Positions 33,003-43,314 of a stretch of DNA of 64,000 nt are shown piece by piece (within the stretch, counting starts at the first letter, position 1; each line of letters opens with the position of its first letter). The notes beneath the pieces were generated by a model. That model worked only from the letters and a program-made list of their open reading frames with translations. It was not told the DNA's origin and made no database searches. The translations under genes and the position numbers were made by a program. Origin of the DNA: a virus; the IMG/VR virus record IMGVR_UViG_3300027788_000008, positions 1 through 64,000 of that record. One strand, written 5' to 3'.

Positions 33003-36000
33003 ATGGCAAACCAGTTTACAGGATCAACATTTTCAGGAACATATAAAGACGACTTTTTGGATAGCGCAGGTTATCACAAAATCCTCTTCAATTCTGGACG
33101 TGCACTTCAAGGAAGAGAGTTAAACCAATTACAGACTATTCTGCAAAGACAGATAACTCGTATGGCAAACAACCTCTTCATGGACGGTGCTGCTGTTTCG
33201 CCGAAGTCATCGGGCGCAGGCACCGACATAGTGGATTATGTTATTGTTGAGCGGTTATTTGTTCCCGATGAAGATTACATTGGTGCTGTGTTTAGGGGAG
33301 AAGCAGGAATAGGAACAGGTGGACTTGTTTTTCAAGTATCACATATTGAACCTGCTCCCGACATAGACGCAAATTTAAACGCGAAAGCGTTGTATGGACG
33401 TTATCTTTCTGCTGGACAAGAAGTCACCAATAGTGATGTGCAGACTTCTTTTTTAACATTCAACGATCAAGAGAAATTGACAAATATATCGCACAGCGGT
33501 GCTGGTCTTCTGGCTTCGGTTTATGTGAGAACACAACCTGCTCCGAGTAGTACCCAATCTACAGGTAAAGGCGTCCTCTTTTCTATGCAACGTGCTGATT
33601 TCTATACACAAGGTCACTTCGTTCATGTTTCTAAACAAACGATTGCAATCTCTAAGTTCACCAATTACGCCGACGCTCAAGTCGGTTTCCAAGTTAAACA
33701 AGATATAGTCACAACTGCTGACGATGATGCACTATATGATAATCAAGGCACACGCCCCAACCTTTCTAGTCCAGGTGCAGATCGTTACCGTATTAGGATG
33801 ATCTTGGCCACGCGTGAATCTGTTCCCGATGAAGAAGACTTCGTTACATTCGCTACTGTTCGTGCTTCTAAGATTATACAGATCAAAGAAGGAACTGACA
33901 ACTTCAATCAGAACGAAAGTCGTATGGCAAAACGCCACTTTGATACCCACGGAAACTTTATTGTCAATGACTTCGATATACAGTTCAATGATGCAGACGA
34001 CATTAATAGTTTACTGTATGAAGTGCCAGCTGTACAAAATGGGGTTGCTCCGATTGCCTTCCTTGACGGATATCGTCTCCAACATCAAATCCCTGCTCAG
34101 TTTGTAATTCCAAAACCTCTCACCTATGTAGCAGAGCAGGCCCAGAAACTGGAGGTTGGTTATAAAAACTATATATCTTTGGGTTATGACACTAGAGATA
34201 TAAACTTATCACAACTTGATTTTGGAAACGCAACGGACGCCCCAGGTTCTAGATATTCGGTGAATCATTCCATAGACTTGATCGATTCTGATGGTGTTGA
34301 TGGTCTCGGCGGCAATGTTGTTGGTACTGCCCACCTGAAGACCCTCGTTTCTACAGGAAGGTTAGACTCAGATGCTTACCGTGTATACCTGAAAGATATA
34401 TCTATGGATCCTGGTAAGAATTTCCGTCTGGTAAGGAAACTTCGATCGAGCACAGGCGACGGTTCGGTGTCTTCGCTGAACGCTTTGATGCACCTCGACA
34501 CCCCTCTTGACGGGATTATCCCAACTAATCTTGGCGGCAACTCGCTGGGACACAATGGTAATCTGTATATCACCGAACCCCAAATAAACACCAGTTTGTT
34601 CCGAGTTCCTGGTGGTCGTGTCAAATCATTGATTCCGACAAAGATACCTGTGCAACGCATGGCACAACAGGAAATTGTAGCAGGCACCGACGCAGATGCC
34701 AACGCAATTCTTAAACTGACACTAACATGTTTCAGTGGCGAATCCTTTATCGATACAGCAAACTGGATCATAATTAACAACACCACGAGTGCCGTCATTG
34801 ATATACCGTTTGCTGACATCGACACAAGTGCCGCCAACAATGTGATAATAACTGTCCCTTCTGCGAATGGTGTAGTTGCTACTGATATATGCCAGATAAT
34901 ATACTATGTAGAGAAAAGCGGAGAAACTGGACTCTCCCCAAAAACAAAAACATATACAGAGGCATGGGCCCCATTCACCCGCACTGCTGGCGAAGATACA
35001 TTCAAGGCTGAGATCGCTGGTTATTCAACCCTCTTTGATGGAATAGAGTTGGTGAAAGCACGCGAACGCGGCATTTGGATCTCCGGCCACCCAGATTGGA
35101 TAGATAACAGTGGTTTTGGACCGACCAGCGAAGAGCATGATACATACGAGTCCTTTATGGGACCAGAAGTGACGCACCAGTTGACTTTTGACGGTGGACA
35201 GAGAGACAACTTCTATGGCCCAATCCAGATAAAGGCAGATGGTGTCCAGGATCATGTTCTGGTTATTTATGCGAAAGTTGCATACTTTACACACAGTGCA
35301 ACCGGAGATTATTTCTCTGCCAATTCTTATGTCCTCGATGATGAATTTGCTTATGCAGACATACCATCATTTACATCAAAATCCACCGGAGAATTTTTTC
35401 AACTGCATGACTGTATAGACTTCCGTGGCACTAAGAGCAAAAACCTCACCAGTGCGCTCTTAGGTTCGACTCTCGAAATTCCTCGAGACGGTGGCCTTAT
35501 CGAGTATGACGTGGAATTCTACAACTCTCGTGTAGACCACGTTGCATTGACATATGATGAGTCCTTTAAACCTCAGATAGTTATCAACCAAGGGGAGGAA
35601 TCCCAGAATGTAGTATCTCCAGGAGAGGTGCAAAACCAGATGGTCTTGTTTGATATCTTACTTCCTGGAAACACGAAAGGTGCCACTGACATTATGTTTA
35701 ACCGTCGAGAATATCGCGGATATCAGATGAGCGACATAGAGGCAATTTCACGAAGAGTTTCCAGGGTTGAAGAGACTACATCTCTGAATGCCCTAGAAAA
35801 TGAAGCAAGCAACCTTGTTGAACTCGCACCAGATGGAACTTTACGGTCGAAGACAGGTCTCTTTGTAGATGACTTTGCGAAAGGCATGGCTCTGACAGCA
35901 TCAACAATAGGCAATGACTTCCTCGATGATCCTTCTTTTGCAACTTCTTCCTATGATGAGGACACTAATACAGTCCACGGAAAGTTAGCACTAGAGAGCA

Positions 36001-38987
36001 TTGGGTTCCAATATGACGTCGCCGGAGACAAAATAGGGATTCGTGGTGCTGGGGTATCTGGACTGCCAAGTAATTCTGGACTAGTTGTCAAAACAGAAAA
36101 CCTTCTACTTGAATACGATCATGTGTGCGACCCCTCTATGAAACAAGAAATGATTTCTTGGAAAAGTGGAGATGATGCTGAGGAGCATGGTTATTATAAT
36201 GTCAACCCATTCAATGTATTTCTAGGAGAAGGCATGCTGCGCCTGCGCCCAGCATCCGACACATGGTTCGACCAACGCCGACTACCAGATCTGCACACAA
36301 ATGCCTCGCCAATCTATAAGCAAATCGGAGAAAAACTGGTACCAAGGACGATTACCATGACCCGCACAGCAACGCGCACCTGGATCCTCGCGCGTGGCCG
36401 CCGCATACCCAGAGGTAGGCATGGGGTGTTCGAAGAACAGACCATGAGAACTCAAACCGTCGTTGGCGTAGCTACTCTTTCGCAAGCAGTCGAGAACGAA
36501 TTCGTCTCCAGCCAGTCATCCACTATCAAGACCGGAGAGAGGAGAGTCGCGGTACTCTCTATCCCATTTATGCGTCAAAAGAGAGTATTCGCATCTGCAG
36601 AAGGTCTGCGTCCAAATACCCGTTACTGGCCATTTATGCGTGGCATAAATATGTCACAGTGGTGTATCGACCTCGGTAAGACAGCACACGCGTCTGCACT
36701 ATTGGCTGGAAAACATAGGACCGCACTAGCACCCACAAACGTAAATATGGTTCGATGTCCAGGTACTATTACGTCTGGAATCAACGCCAACCAAAAACTG
36801 ATAACCGACGCAAACGGCGAATTGTATTTCCAGTTATGGATCCCGAACACTGCTCGAGTTTCAGTTCCTAATTCCACCCAGTTCAACACACAGCAGGAAT
36901 GGCAGAAATGGCAGAATAATCAAAAAAGATATGCCAGTACCTATGGCGCGAATTCAGCAGCTGCTATGAATGCGAATGGATGGAAATTCCGTTGCGGCAC
37001 AGCACCAATTAAACTTCTTGATATATCTGTTAACAATGAATCTGATGCACTCTCGCTTGCGCGCACAACTTTTACATCCACGGGAAGTGTGAACGTTATG
37101 CAATCATCCTTCCTTACCACTCGCACAATCTCCTACAAGAACGTTTTTGGTGAAGCTGACGTCACTGGTAGCGTCACCACGACTAATAACGACTGGGTTA
37201 GATGGGTACCAAGAGACCCACTGGCCCAGACGTTCACGGTGGACGGTGGAGAAGGTGTTCCTGGTGTATTTGTGACGAAGATAGACATCTTCTTACATAA
37301 GGCACCAAGGACTGCCACAAATGGAGGACAAGACTTATCGATACCTCTTCAACTCCAATTACGCCCTGTCATTGCAGGTGTCCCAGACCGCGAGATCGTC
37401 AGCGAACAGCACAGTGTCTATAAAACTGCTGATGAGTGCTGGAGTGCTATCAATGGACAAACGCAAACTCTCGCTAAAAATCAAGGCGGCCCACTGGAAC
37501 ACCCAGTCACCTTTGAATTCAAAGAACCAGTCTATCTGCGTTCTGGTGATGAGTATGCATTCGTACTATTGGCCGAAACAGACAACTATGAAGCATATGT
37601 CGCTTCTACATATGATTTGATTTTGGGTTCTACTTCAAAACGTGTGAACAAGCAACCAGCGAATGGTTCTTTGTTCCTTTCACAGAATGGTTCCACATGG
37701 ACTCCAAAGCAGAATCAAGATATGGCATATCGTATCTACACTGCAAAGTTCAAATCTGAGGGTAGAGCAAACTTCTACAGCAACCCAATTGAGAAACATC
37801 GCCACAACTACGATACAAGTCTTTCTGTCGACACTAGTAACCTAAACCGCTTCCGTGTATCCCACCAAGGTCATGGTCTTGGTGTAGGTGACAAGGTTGG
37901 TATGGAAGGTCTCCCCAATTTTGCTGATAACCTCGAAGGTGATGCATCAAAATATTATGGTGTATTGGGTCGTTCTATAATAAATTCTACTAATGTAGTT
38001 GAAGATCCGGACGTTAATGGATACTATGTTACACTTGATTCTGCGTTCGACGCCCAATCTGGCACCTTCGGTTCAACATCATTAGAGACCAATAGAGGTT
38101 TCCCGATTGATGTTGCAGTATTGAACTATCAAGACTTGCTGGTGGAAGAAACTACAATAAAGTATACTTCTAACTTTATTAGCGGTTTCAGTCACTCAAA
38201 TGGTGCACTAAGTGGATCCCAAGACCTGCGCTTTACTGAAGACCCCAGCGACACTATTATGCAAAATGGAACAAACCTGTTTTTCGATACCCCGAAGTAT
38301 GTTGGAAACTTGAATCAAGAATGGTACAGTATCGCACCCCTCAACGACTCTGCGGCCTCCATTGTGATCAGCGCGGAGTTTTCTTCTACACAAACATCGA
38401 CATTTGGAGACCCCACCCCAGCACAGACTGCATCTGGATATGTTTCTGACGTTTCTCCGATGATAGATATGCAGTCAATAAATATGCTTCTAGTCAACAA
38501 CGTCGTAGATAACCAAGTCCTTGCCGATATCGACAATGCAGATACTGCTCTTGGCGGTCGCAACAAACCAGCAAACTTTGTTCCTGAGACTGCCCCATTA
38601 TCAGGCACATCTGCATCGAAGCACATAACAAAGGTTGTCACTTTGAAGCAAGCAGCGAAAGGTCTGCGTATACTGGTTGATGCTTACAAACCACCTGCCG
38701 CAGATTTAGATCTATATTATAGAGTTGGGACAGAATTAGATGATAACCTGTATGAAAGAGATTGGGTTCTACTTCCTAGTCAGAACACACCACCTTCTGC
38801 ATTGCGGAATGCAGAAGTGGAGCAGATGACGTTTGCTGAGTACCGATACCTTGCTGGAATTGGACAAACTTCGACCTCAGCAGACTTAGATGACTTCGTC
38901 ACCTTCCAAGTAAAGGTTGTACTGCGTACCACAAACACCTGTGAGTCCCCTGTGATAAACTCTATTCGTGCCATTGCTCTAATATAA
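33003..38987 (+). CDS. large virion protein, DUF4815 type
   Basis: A 1994-residue protein. The start TYKDDFLDSAGYHKILFNSG and RALQGRELNQLQTILQRQI is the hallmark of the DUF4815 structural proteins found after gp8 in marine T4-like phages. The middle and C-terminal parts are beta-rich, with ERDWVLLPSQN and FVTFQVKVVLRTTN at the end, as in the same family. A peripheral baseplate or tail-fibre-network role (in the place of T4 gp9-gp12) is likely. No gp9, gp10, gp11 or gp12 homologue can be recognised in the window. It follows gp8 by 12 bases, and the next start overlaps its stop. Confidence 0.8.
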   Translation: MANQFTGSTFSGTYKDDFLDSAGYHKILFNSGRALQGRELNQLQTILQRQITRMANNLFMDGAAVSPKSSGAGTDIVDYVIVERLFVPDEDYIGAVFRGEAGIGTGGLVFQVSHIEPAPDIDANLNAKALYGRYLSAGQEVTNSDVQTSFLTFNDQEKLTNISHSGAGLLASVYVRTQPAPSSTQSTGKGVLFSMQRADFYTQGHFVHVSKQTIAISKFTNYADAQVGFQVKQDIVTTADDDALYDNQGTRPNLSSPGADRYRIRMILATRESVPDEEDFVTFATVRASKIIQIKEGTDNFNQNESRMAKRHFDTHGNFIVNDFDIQFNDADDINSLLYEVPAVQNGVAPIAFLDGYRLQHQIPAQFVIPKPLTYVAEQAQKLEVGYKNYISLGYDTRDINLSQLDFGNATDAPGSRYSVNHSIDLIDSDGVDGLGGNVVGTAHLKTLVSTGRLDSDAYRVYLKDISMDPGKNFRLVRKLRSSTGDGSVSSLNALMHLDTPLDGIIPTNLGGNSLGHNGNLYITEPQINTSLFRVPGGRVKSLIPTKIPVQRMAQQEIVAGTDADANAILKLTLTCFSGESFIDTANWIIINNTTSAVIDIPFADIDTSAANNVIITVPSANGVVATDICQIIYYVEKSGETGLSPKTKTYTEAWAPFTRTAGEDTFKAEIAGYSTLFDGIELVKARERGIWISGHPDWIDNSGFGPTSEEHDTYESFMGPEVTHQLTFDGGQRDNFYGPIQIKADGVQDHVLVIYAKVAYFTHSATGDYFSANSYVLDDEFAYADIPSFTSKSTGEFFQLHDCIDFRGTKSKNLTSALLGSTLEIPRDGGLIEYDVEFYNSRVDHVALTYDESFKPQIVINQGEESQNVVSPGEVQNQMVLFDILLPGNTKGATDIMFNRREYRGYQMSDIEAISRRVSRVEETTSLNALENEASNLVELAPDGTLRSKTGLFVDDFAKGMALTASTIGNDFLDDPSFATSSYDEDTNTVHGKLALESIGFQYDVAGDKIGIRGAGVSGLPSNSGLVVKTENLLLEYDHVCDPSMKQEMISWKSGDDAEEHGYYNVNPFNVFLGEGMLRLRPASDTWFDQRRLPDLHTNASPIYKQIGEKLVPRTITMTRTATRTWILARGRRIPRGRHGVFEEQTMRTQTVVGVATLSQAVENEFVSSQSSTIKTGERRVAVLSIPFMRQKRVFASAEGLRPNTRYWPFMRGINMSQWCIDLGKTAHASALLAGKHRTALAPTNVNMVRCPGTITSGINANQKLITDANGELYFQLWIPNTARVSVPNSTQFNTQQEWQKWQNNQKRYASTYGANSAAAMNANGWKFRCGTAPIKLLDISVNNESDALSLARTTFTSTGSVNVMQSSFLTTRTISYKNVFGEADVTGSVTTTNNDWVRWVPRDPLAQTFTVDGGEGVPGVFVTKIDIFLHKAPRTATNGGQDLSIPLQLQLRPVIAGVPDREIVSEQHSVYKTADECWSAINGQTQTLAKNQGGPLEHPVTFEFKEPVYLRSGDEYAFVLLAETDNYEAYVASTYDLILGSTSKRVNKQPANGSLFLSQNGSTWTPKQNQDMAYRIYTAKFKSEGRANFYSNPIEKHRHNYDTSLSVDTSNLNRFRVSHQGHGLGVGDKVGMEGLPNFADNLEGDASKYYGVLGRSIINSTNVVEDPDVNGYYVTLDSAFDAQSGTFGSTSLETNRGFPIDVAVLNYQDLLVEETTIKYTSNFISGFSHSNGALSGSQDLRFTEDPSDTIMQNGTNLFFDTPKYVGNLNQEWYSIAPLNDSAASIVISAEFSSTQTSTFGDPTPAQTASGYVSDVSPMIDMQSINMLLVNNVVDNQVLADIDNADTALGGRNKPANFVPETAPLSGTSASKHITKVVTLKQAAKGLRILVDAYKPPAADLDLYYRVGTELDDNLYERDWVLLPSQNTPPSALRNAEVEQMTFAEYRYLAGIGQTSTSADLDDFVTFQVKVVLRTTNTCESPVINSIRAIALI

Positions 38988-39214
38988 TGTCCAGCAGATA
39001 CATAAAAGTTGAGGGACATTCTGGTTGGTATAAGGACATAGAAACAGGAACTATTATAAATACAAACGAACAAGAGATTTCCATTGCCAGAGCAACTAGA
39101 GAAAATTATCTAAAACGAAAGAATGTGCAAGACAAATTAGAAAATGATGTCTCTTCTTTAAGAAGTGAGATCTCGGAACTAAAAAAACTTATACAAGGGA
39201 TGATAGGAAAATAA
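38987..39214 (+). CDS. small coiled-coil structural-region protein
   Basis: A 75-residue protein, YIKVEGHSGWYKDIETGTII followed by a helical coil (LENDVSSLRSEISELKKLI). This order (a YIKVEGH start, then TGxIINTN, then a coil) is familiar from small genes in the structural region of marine T4-like phages; no function is known to me. The coil suggests oligomerisation or an adaptor role. Its start lies on the last base of the preceding stop codon and the next gene follows after 1 base. Confidence 0.7.
   Translation: MSSRYIKVEGHSGWYKDIETGTIINTNEQEISIARATRENYLKRKNVQDKLENDVSSLRSEISELKKLIQGMIGK
39055..39062 (+). promoter_or_regulatory. possible internal late promoter
   Basis: TATAAATA within the small coiled-coil gene, 153 bases before the fibre-like gene at 39216. 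The bases also encode part of IINTN, so a chance match is possible. Confidence 0.3.
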
Positions 39215-39215
39215 A

Positions 39216-40499
39216 ATGGCATCAATTCTATGGCAACCAATACCACAACCTGTTTATCAAACAACAGACACTTTCCAACAATTAGTCAATAAACTAAATG
39301 ATGGAAGAATGCAACTCGACTCCGACTTATCCTATCTTGACTCTGCGATTGGTCCATTTCAAGAAGGTTCTACCTTTGAGAAAGTATACGGACTAACAAC
39401 AACTGCGTACACCCTTATTGATGCAATACGGGAACTTGATGAAGACCTACATGGACAAGGCGGCGGCACCTTTTCTACTATGACAACCACTAACTCAAGT
39501 AATGTTGTGGGTGCCATCAATGAAATCGAAGCAGTATTTGATGCGAGTCAGGGTAGAATCGACACCACAGGTCCACTCACCTCAACGTCAAACGGTGATA
39601 CTTCCTTCTCACCCACAGGAGACTTCCTCGTTGATGCTACTGGCAGCATAATTTTTGATACTGATGACAATACTGTTGTTCTTAGGGATGGTAGCACAGT
39701 AGATGATGCTCCGGTCAACCGTTTTACTTACACCCTTGGTGGATCTAATGTATTGGATGTCATTGGAAATTACACGATGACCTCCACAGGTGATATACAC
39801 ATTGAATCACAAAGCGGAGACTTTGAATTACGCAATGCCGGCCCACTGTTTGATGGCGTTGGCGCTGGTGTTGTCACAACCACCCTGAGCACCACCACCA
39901 ACCATCATAAGGTCATCACTCCCACACATACTACCTTGAAGGGAGGAGGAAACATATATCTTTCGCCCCTTGGTACGGGTGCTGGCCAGGATGAAGGTTT
40001 AGTTATCTTGACAGACGTCAACGAAAATACAATCTACAGTTTTAAGGTAGTTGATGTCACCGCTCTCGATGAAAATAACGACCTTATCAATTCCACTGCA
40101 GAATTTACCATTAATGGACCAAGCGCAAGGATAAAGAATAGTTCTGGTCCGCTCGAGGTTAGATCATCCGGATCGATCACGTTACGCTCTGCCACAGGAG
40201 AAATTCTTCTCGACAATAATGGGACGAGGTTAGCAAATTTTACTGATGCTAGTGGACATCTAAAGGTCAATTCGGGATCCACTGGTCGCAATGCTCTTCG
40301 TTTCTATGACGCTGATAACGGTGAAGATGTAGGACAAACGAATCTTCAGGTTTATGGCATGATCACCCTGCCAGACACTGGTGCAGGTAGTATAAGTAGT
40401 AGTGAGATAACTTCCAACACAGTGCATGGCGCGATAGACGAGGTGAATGCTCGTATTCCCACTGTCTACAACGCCGCTGGCGTCGCTCTGAACGCATAG
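39216..40499 (+). CDS. tail-fibre-like structural protein
   Basis: A 427-residue protein. The N-terminal part (ILWQPIPQPVYQTTDTFQQL, then LVNKLNDGRMQLDSDLSYLD) looks like an attachment domain. From about residue 110 to 380 it is a beta-rich, Gly/Asp/Thr/Ser-rich rod with repeating short strands (TSTGDIHIESQSGDFELRN, SSGPLEVRSSGSITLRS), as in fibre shafts. The end (NTVHGAIDEVNARI) resembles an oligomerising segment, and a shorter version (NVVGAINEIEAVF) occurs near residue 100. It is likely part of a fibre with the next gene. No receptor domain can be identified. Confidence 0.65.
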   Translation: MASILWQPIPQPVYQTTDTFQQLVNKLNDGRMQLDSDLSYLDSAIGPFQEGSTFEKVYGLTTTAYTLIDAIRELDEDLHGQGGGTFSTMTTTNSSNVVGAINEIEAVFDASQGRIDTTGPLTSTSNGDTSFSPTGDFLVDATGSIIFDTDDNTVVLRDGSTVDDAPVNRFTYTLGGSNVLDVIGNYTMTSTGDIHIESQSGDFELRNAGPLFDGVGAGVVTTTLSTTTNHHKVITPTHTTLKGGGNIYLSPLGTGAGQDEGLVILTDVNENTIYSFKVVDVTALDENNDLINSTAEFTINGPSARIKNSSGPLEVRSSGSITLRSATGEILLDNNGTRLANFTDASGHLKVNSGSTGRNALRFYDADNGEDVGQTNLQVYGMITLPDTGAGSISSSEITSNTVHGAIDEVNARIPTVYNAAGVALNA

Positions 40500-40507
40500 G
40501 TTTATAA

Positions 40508-42760
40508 ATGCCAACTTTAAAGACAATCCCCGCCTGTGCCACTATTCCATTCGCGCTAAATCCACTCAGCACGGATAAAGAAGATTGGGCATCCAAGAAT
40601 AGTCAAATGGGGAATGTTGTATTGCAACCCGTTACACCAGAAGATGGTGTTGCCAAAAACTACTATGGGTCTATAGATCGCATAGGAAATCACTTAGAGC
40701 AGAGTGATATGTCTTCTATAGGTACGGCCACCGATACAAATTATACGGCAGAAACCGGAGACCACTCAGGAACTACACTTGTAGTTGCTACCCTAACAGA
40801 CAATATCTATCAAAACACCACTACACCCCATAATAATGCAGTGCTCAATTGGGATGGCGAATTCGCCGCCGATGTAGTCTCTTTAGACGATAATGGCGAT
40901 ATCCATGTGATGAATGAGGATGATCTCCTTGCCTATGGTACAAGGTTGCTCCAAAAGAGTTTGGAAACTGAATCCGTCGGTTCATTTCGAATAGCATCAA
41001 ACTACAACGAAGGTGAAGCTGATGGTTCGCCGAATCATCCGGAGGCATTTGAGTCTGATATCGCTGGCACTGGAGGTACATGGGAAAACTGGTCCTCGGG
41101 TTTCATGAACTCCCAATCCGACCCAAAATACAAATACTCGATTTGGCGCAAAACCGCGAATGACCCCGAAACCCCTGCTGGAAAACTTTACAACCCAGAT
41201 GACGTGCCAGAGTTACTAAAAAGATCAAGACCCCTGATTTTGAAAGATACATTTGATTTAGAGGAAATGGACGATTATGCATTTTCTTTCTTCAACGCCT
41301 CATGCACCAACCTAGCTAGATTGAGTACCACGTTAGGTGATATGCTGCTTCTGCCTTCTACGCAAACCCCTGCGGGCAATGGCGAGACTGGAACATGGCA
41401 GACACGCGGTAGTATGAAAGACAGGATCAGGCAGACCACAGATATACAATATACTAGTGCCACCTACAATGGTCCCCAAAACCCTGTAACCTACAACACC
41501 CCATATGAAGGATACTATGCGGGTGTCCGCTTCGTGGACGTTCCTGGTACGTTTCAAGGATACGAGCGTGACAGCTTCGAAGGTACGCGAGATTGGGCGG
41601 GGTCTTATGCTGGATCCAGAAACTTTTCGGGGTCGTATACTGGACAGAGAAACTTTTCACATCAATATGTTGGAACGGGATACTACAATGGACAGAGGAG
41701 GTATCAGGGATCGCGCTCTGCAAATTTCCCTGGACCAAAGCGGTCCTACATTGGACAGGTGGCCACTGGGTTCATCCAGTACATCACCACGACCACCCAG
41801 CGTCCTGACGCTGGCACCTTTTCCGACAGCAGTTTCATCCGTACATATGTCAGTTCCCAGCAATACAGACAGTACCAAAGAAACGTCCAAGGCTCGTTCG
41901 CCGGAATCAAATACTACACTGGAAGTAGGCCATATCTTGGTCGCCGCTATTATCAGGGACGCCGCTATTATGTGGGACCAGGATATTTCAGAGGCAGTTT
42001 CAGAGGCATCGGGAAGCAGATTATGAACCCCCAGCGAGGCGATAATAATCCAGCGATACGGGGGGATGTTCGGATTTTTGACGGTGGTCCCTGGCGGACG
42101 GGTTTCTTTATTGGATATCTCAGCAACTATCATAAGTTTTTATCGAATATCGAACCATTTCTAGGTCAGTGGAAGAATTTCAATTCCCCCCCTCAATCAG
42201 AAAAATTTATCGATCCCAATCACCCATACACAGGAGCGCGCCTCACAAATTTCCCTGGACCAAACTACAGAAGTGTCTGGGCATTTTATAATGGATTTCG
42301 GCAAACTAATGTAAATACCGTGTCCTATGAAACAGTCTACAGGCAGGTCAACACCCCCTACACTGATGGCATTACCTCTTTCGCCGGCACAAGATTTTTC
42401 AACTATGCTCAAGGGGCATTCTCGAGTCCGGCGAATTCCGAGAACTTTACTAATACTGAACAATACGGCGGTTCCAGACAACGCAATAGATCTTTCGATG
42501 GTTTTAGAACTTATCAGGGAAACTATAGTGGATTTCGAACAAAACCTGGTTCTTATAATGGAACCAGAGCTGCCGACTTTAATGGATTCCGCTCGGAGAG
42601 ATACGAAGCACCTGCTTCGCCATATACAGGAACATATCAATCTCAGAGAGTGGTACAGTATAATACGACATCGAATATCCAGTATACCGGAGAAACCATT
42701 GTCGCAGCGATGAGGACTTTAGAGACTTACACGCTGTACGTCAAGGTATCTGAGACATAA
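40508..42760 (+). CDS. fibre-like protein with Tyr/Gly/Arg repeats
   Basis: A 750-residue protein. Residues 1-300 include an ordered domain (KRSRPLILKDTFDLEEMDD). Three blocks, at about 330-420, 460-505 and 615-728, are built from short repeats of the form [YF]-x-G-x-R, such as YAGSRNFSGSYTGQRNF, YLGRRYYQGRRYYVG and YQGNYSGFRTKPGSYNG. The composition is extreme in Tyr, Gly, Arg and Ser. Related repeat proteins occur at the end of the tail-fibre region in marine T4-like phages. They probably give a flexible, sticky adhesin. It ends the fibre run before a 71-base gap. Confidence 0.7.
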   Translation: MPTLKTIPACATIPFALNPLSTDKEDWASKNSQMGNVVLQPVTPEDGVAKNYYGSIDRIGNHLEQSDMSSIGTATDTNYTAETGDHSGTTLVVATLTDNIYQNTTTPHNNAVLNWDGEFAADVVSLDDNGDIHVMNEDDLLAYGTRLLQKSLETESVGSFRIASNYNEGEADGSPNHPEAFESDIAGTGGTWENWSSGFMNSQSDPKYKYSIWRKTANDPETPAGKLYNPDDVPELLKRSRPLILKDTFDLEEMDDYAFSFFNASCTNLARLSTTLGDMLLLPSTQTPAGNGETGTWQTRGSMKDRIRQTTDIQYTSATYNGPQNPVTYNTPYEGYYAGVRFVDVPGTFQGYERDSFEGTRDWAGSYAGSRNFSGSYTGQRNFSHQYVGTGYYNGQRRYQGSRSANFPGPKRSYIGQVATGFIQYITTTTQRPDAGTFSDSSFIRTYVSSQQYRQYQRNVQGSFAGIKYYTGSRPYLGRRYYQGRRYYVGPGYFRGSFRGIGKQIMNPQRGDNNPAIRGDVRIFDGGPWRTGFFIGYLSNYHKFLSNIEPFLGQWKNFNSPPQSEKFIDPNHPYTGARLTNFPGPNYRSVWAFYNGFRQTNVNTVSYETVYRQVNTPYTDGITSFAGTRFFNYAQGAFSSPANSENFTNTEQYGGSRQRNRSFDGFRTYQGNYSGFRTKPGSYNGTRAADFNGFRSERYEAPASPYTGTYQSQRVVQYNTTSNIQYTGETIVAAMRTLETYTLYVKVSET

Positions 42761-42777
42761 AACCCAACAATCTCTAA

Positions 42778-42805
42778 TTGCTCTTTAGTGATTCGCATAT
42801 ATAAG
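42778..42805 (+). promoter_or_regulatory. weak sigma70-like promoter candidate
   Basis: TTGCTC (42778-42783), 16 bases, TATAAG (42800-42805), in the gap before 42832. Both boxes deviate from consensus and no TATAAATA is present in the gap. Confidence 0.35.
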
Positions 42806-42831
42806 TGTACAATTGAAAACCGGAGAATATT

Positions 42832-43314
42832 ATGACAGTAAAATCAAGAAGATGGGAAGACAATGCATTCTGGCACAACCCTGAAAAGGATATGGCGGAA
42901 GCAATCCTTATATTACAAGACGAATCGAATCGGGAAATTACTCAAGTCCTTACTGTTCGAAAACTTAACGAGGAAGGCGACGAGAATTTAGACTTTTTAG
43001 AACTTATCAACAGTGTTGGTATTGATAAAATTGACCAGAATACTGAAGAAAGAAAGATTCGCAAGGAGAAGGAGAAGGAAGAACATTCTATTCGTGAAGA
43101 GTCAGAAAAAAATGCGAGGGAACTGGAAAGACTCTTTGACTCCAAGATCAAGATGCTTGCCCTAGAAGATATTTCTTCTACAAAAAATAAAGTCCTTAAA
43201 AGCAAGTTGCGTCGATCGAAGAATATAGTCGAACTGAATATGTATGCACAACTGATCATTATGGAAAAAAATGGAATTGGATTCGTAACTTATGATACCG
43301 AGCAAAAAGACTAA
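42832..43314 (+). CDS. conserved phage protein with charged coil
   Basis: A 160-residue protein. It starts AFWHNPEKDMAEAILILQD, then shows an almost pure charged helix (NTEERKIRKEKEKEEHSIRE), and ends LKSKLRRSKNIVELNMYAQL. I recognise the end (LKSK-IRRSKSxxE) from hypotheticals of T4-like marine phages; function is unknown. It overlaps the following glycosyltransferase gene by 23 bases. GGAG at 42822 is the ribosome site. Membership in the virion is not shown by sequence. Confidence 0.65.
   Translation: MTVKSRRWEDNAFWHNPEKDMAEAILILQDESNREITQVLTVRKLNEEGDENLDFLELINSVGIDKIDQNTEERKIRKEKEKEEHSIREESEKNARELERLFDSKIKMLALEDISSTKNKVLKSKLRRSKNIVELNMYAQLIIMEKNGIGFVTYDTEQKD

Noticed and set aside
37327-37620. 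Various 60-100 codon frames inside the DUF4815-type gene and other long genes
   Set aside because: No ribosome sites, overlap with strongly supported genes and no recognisable sequence pattern; they are shadow frames.
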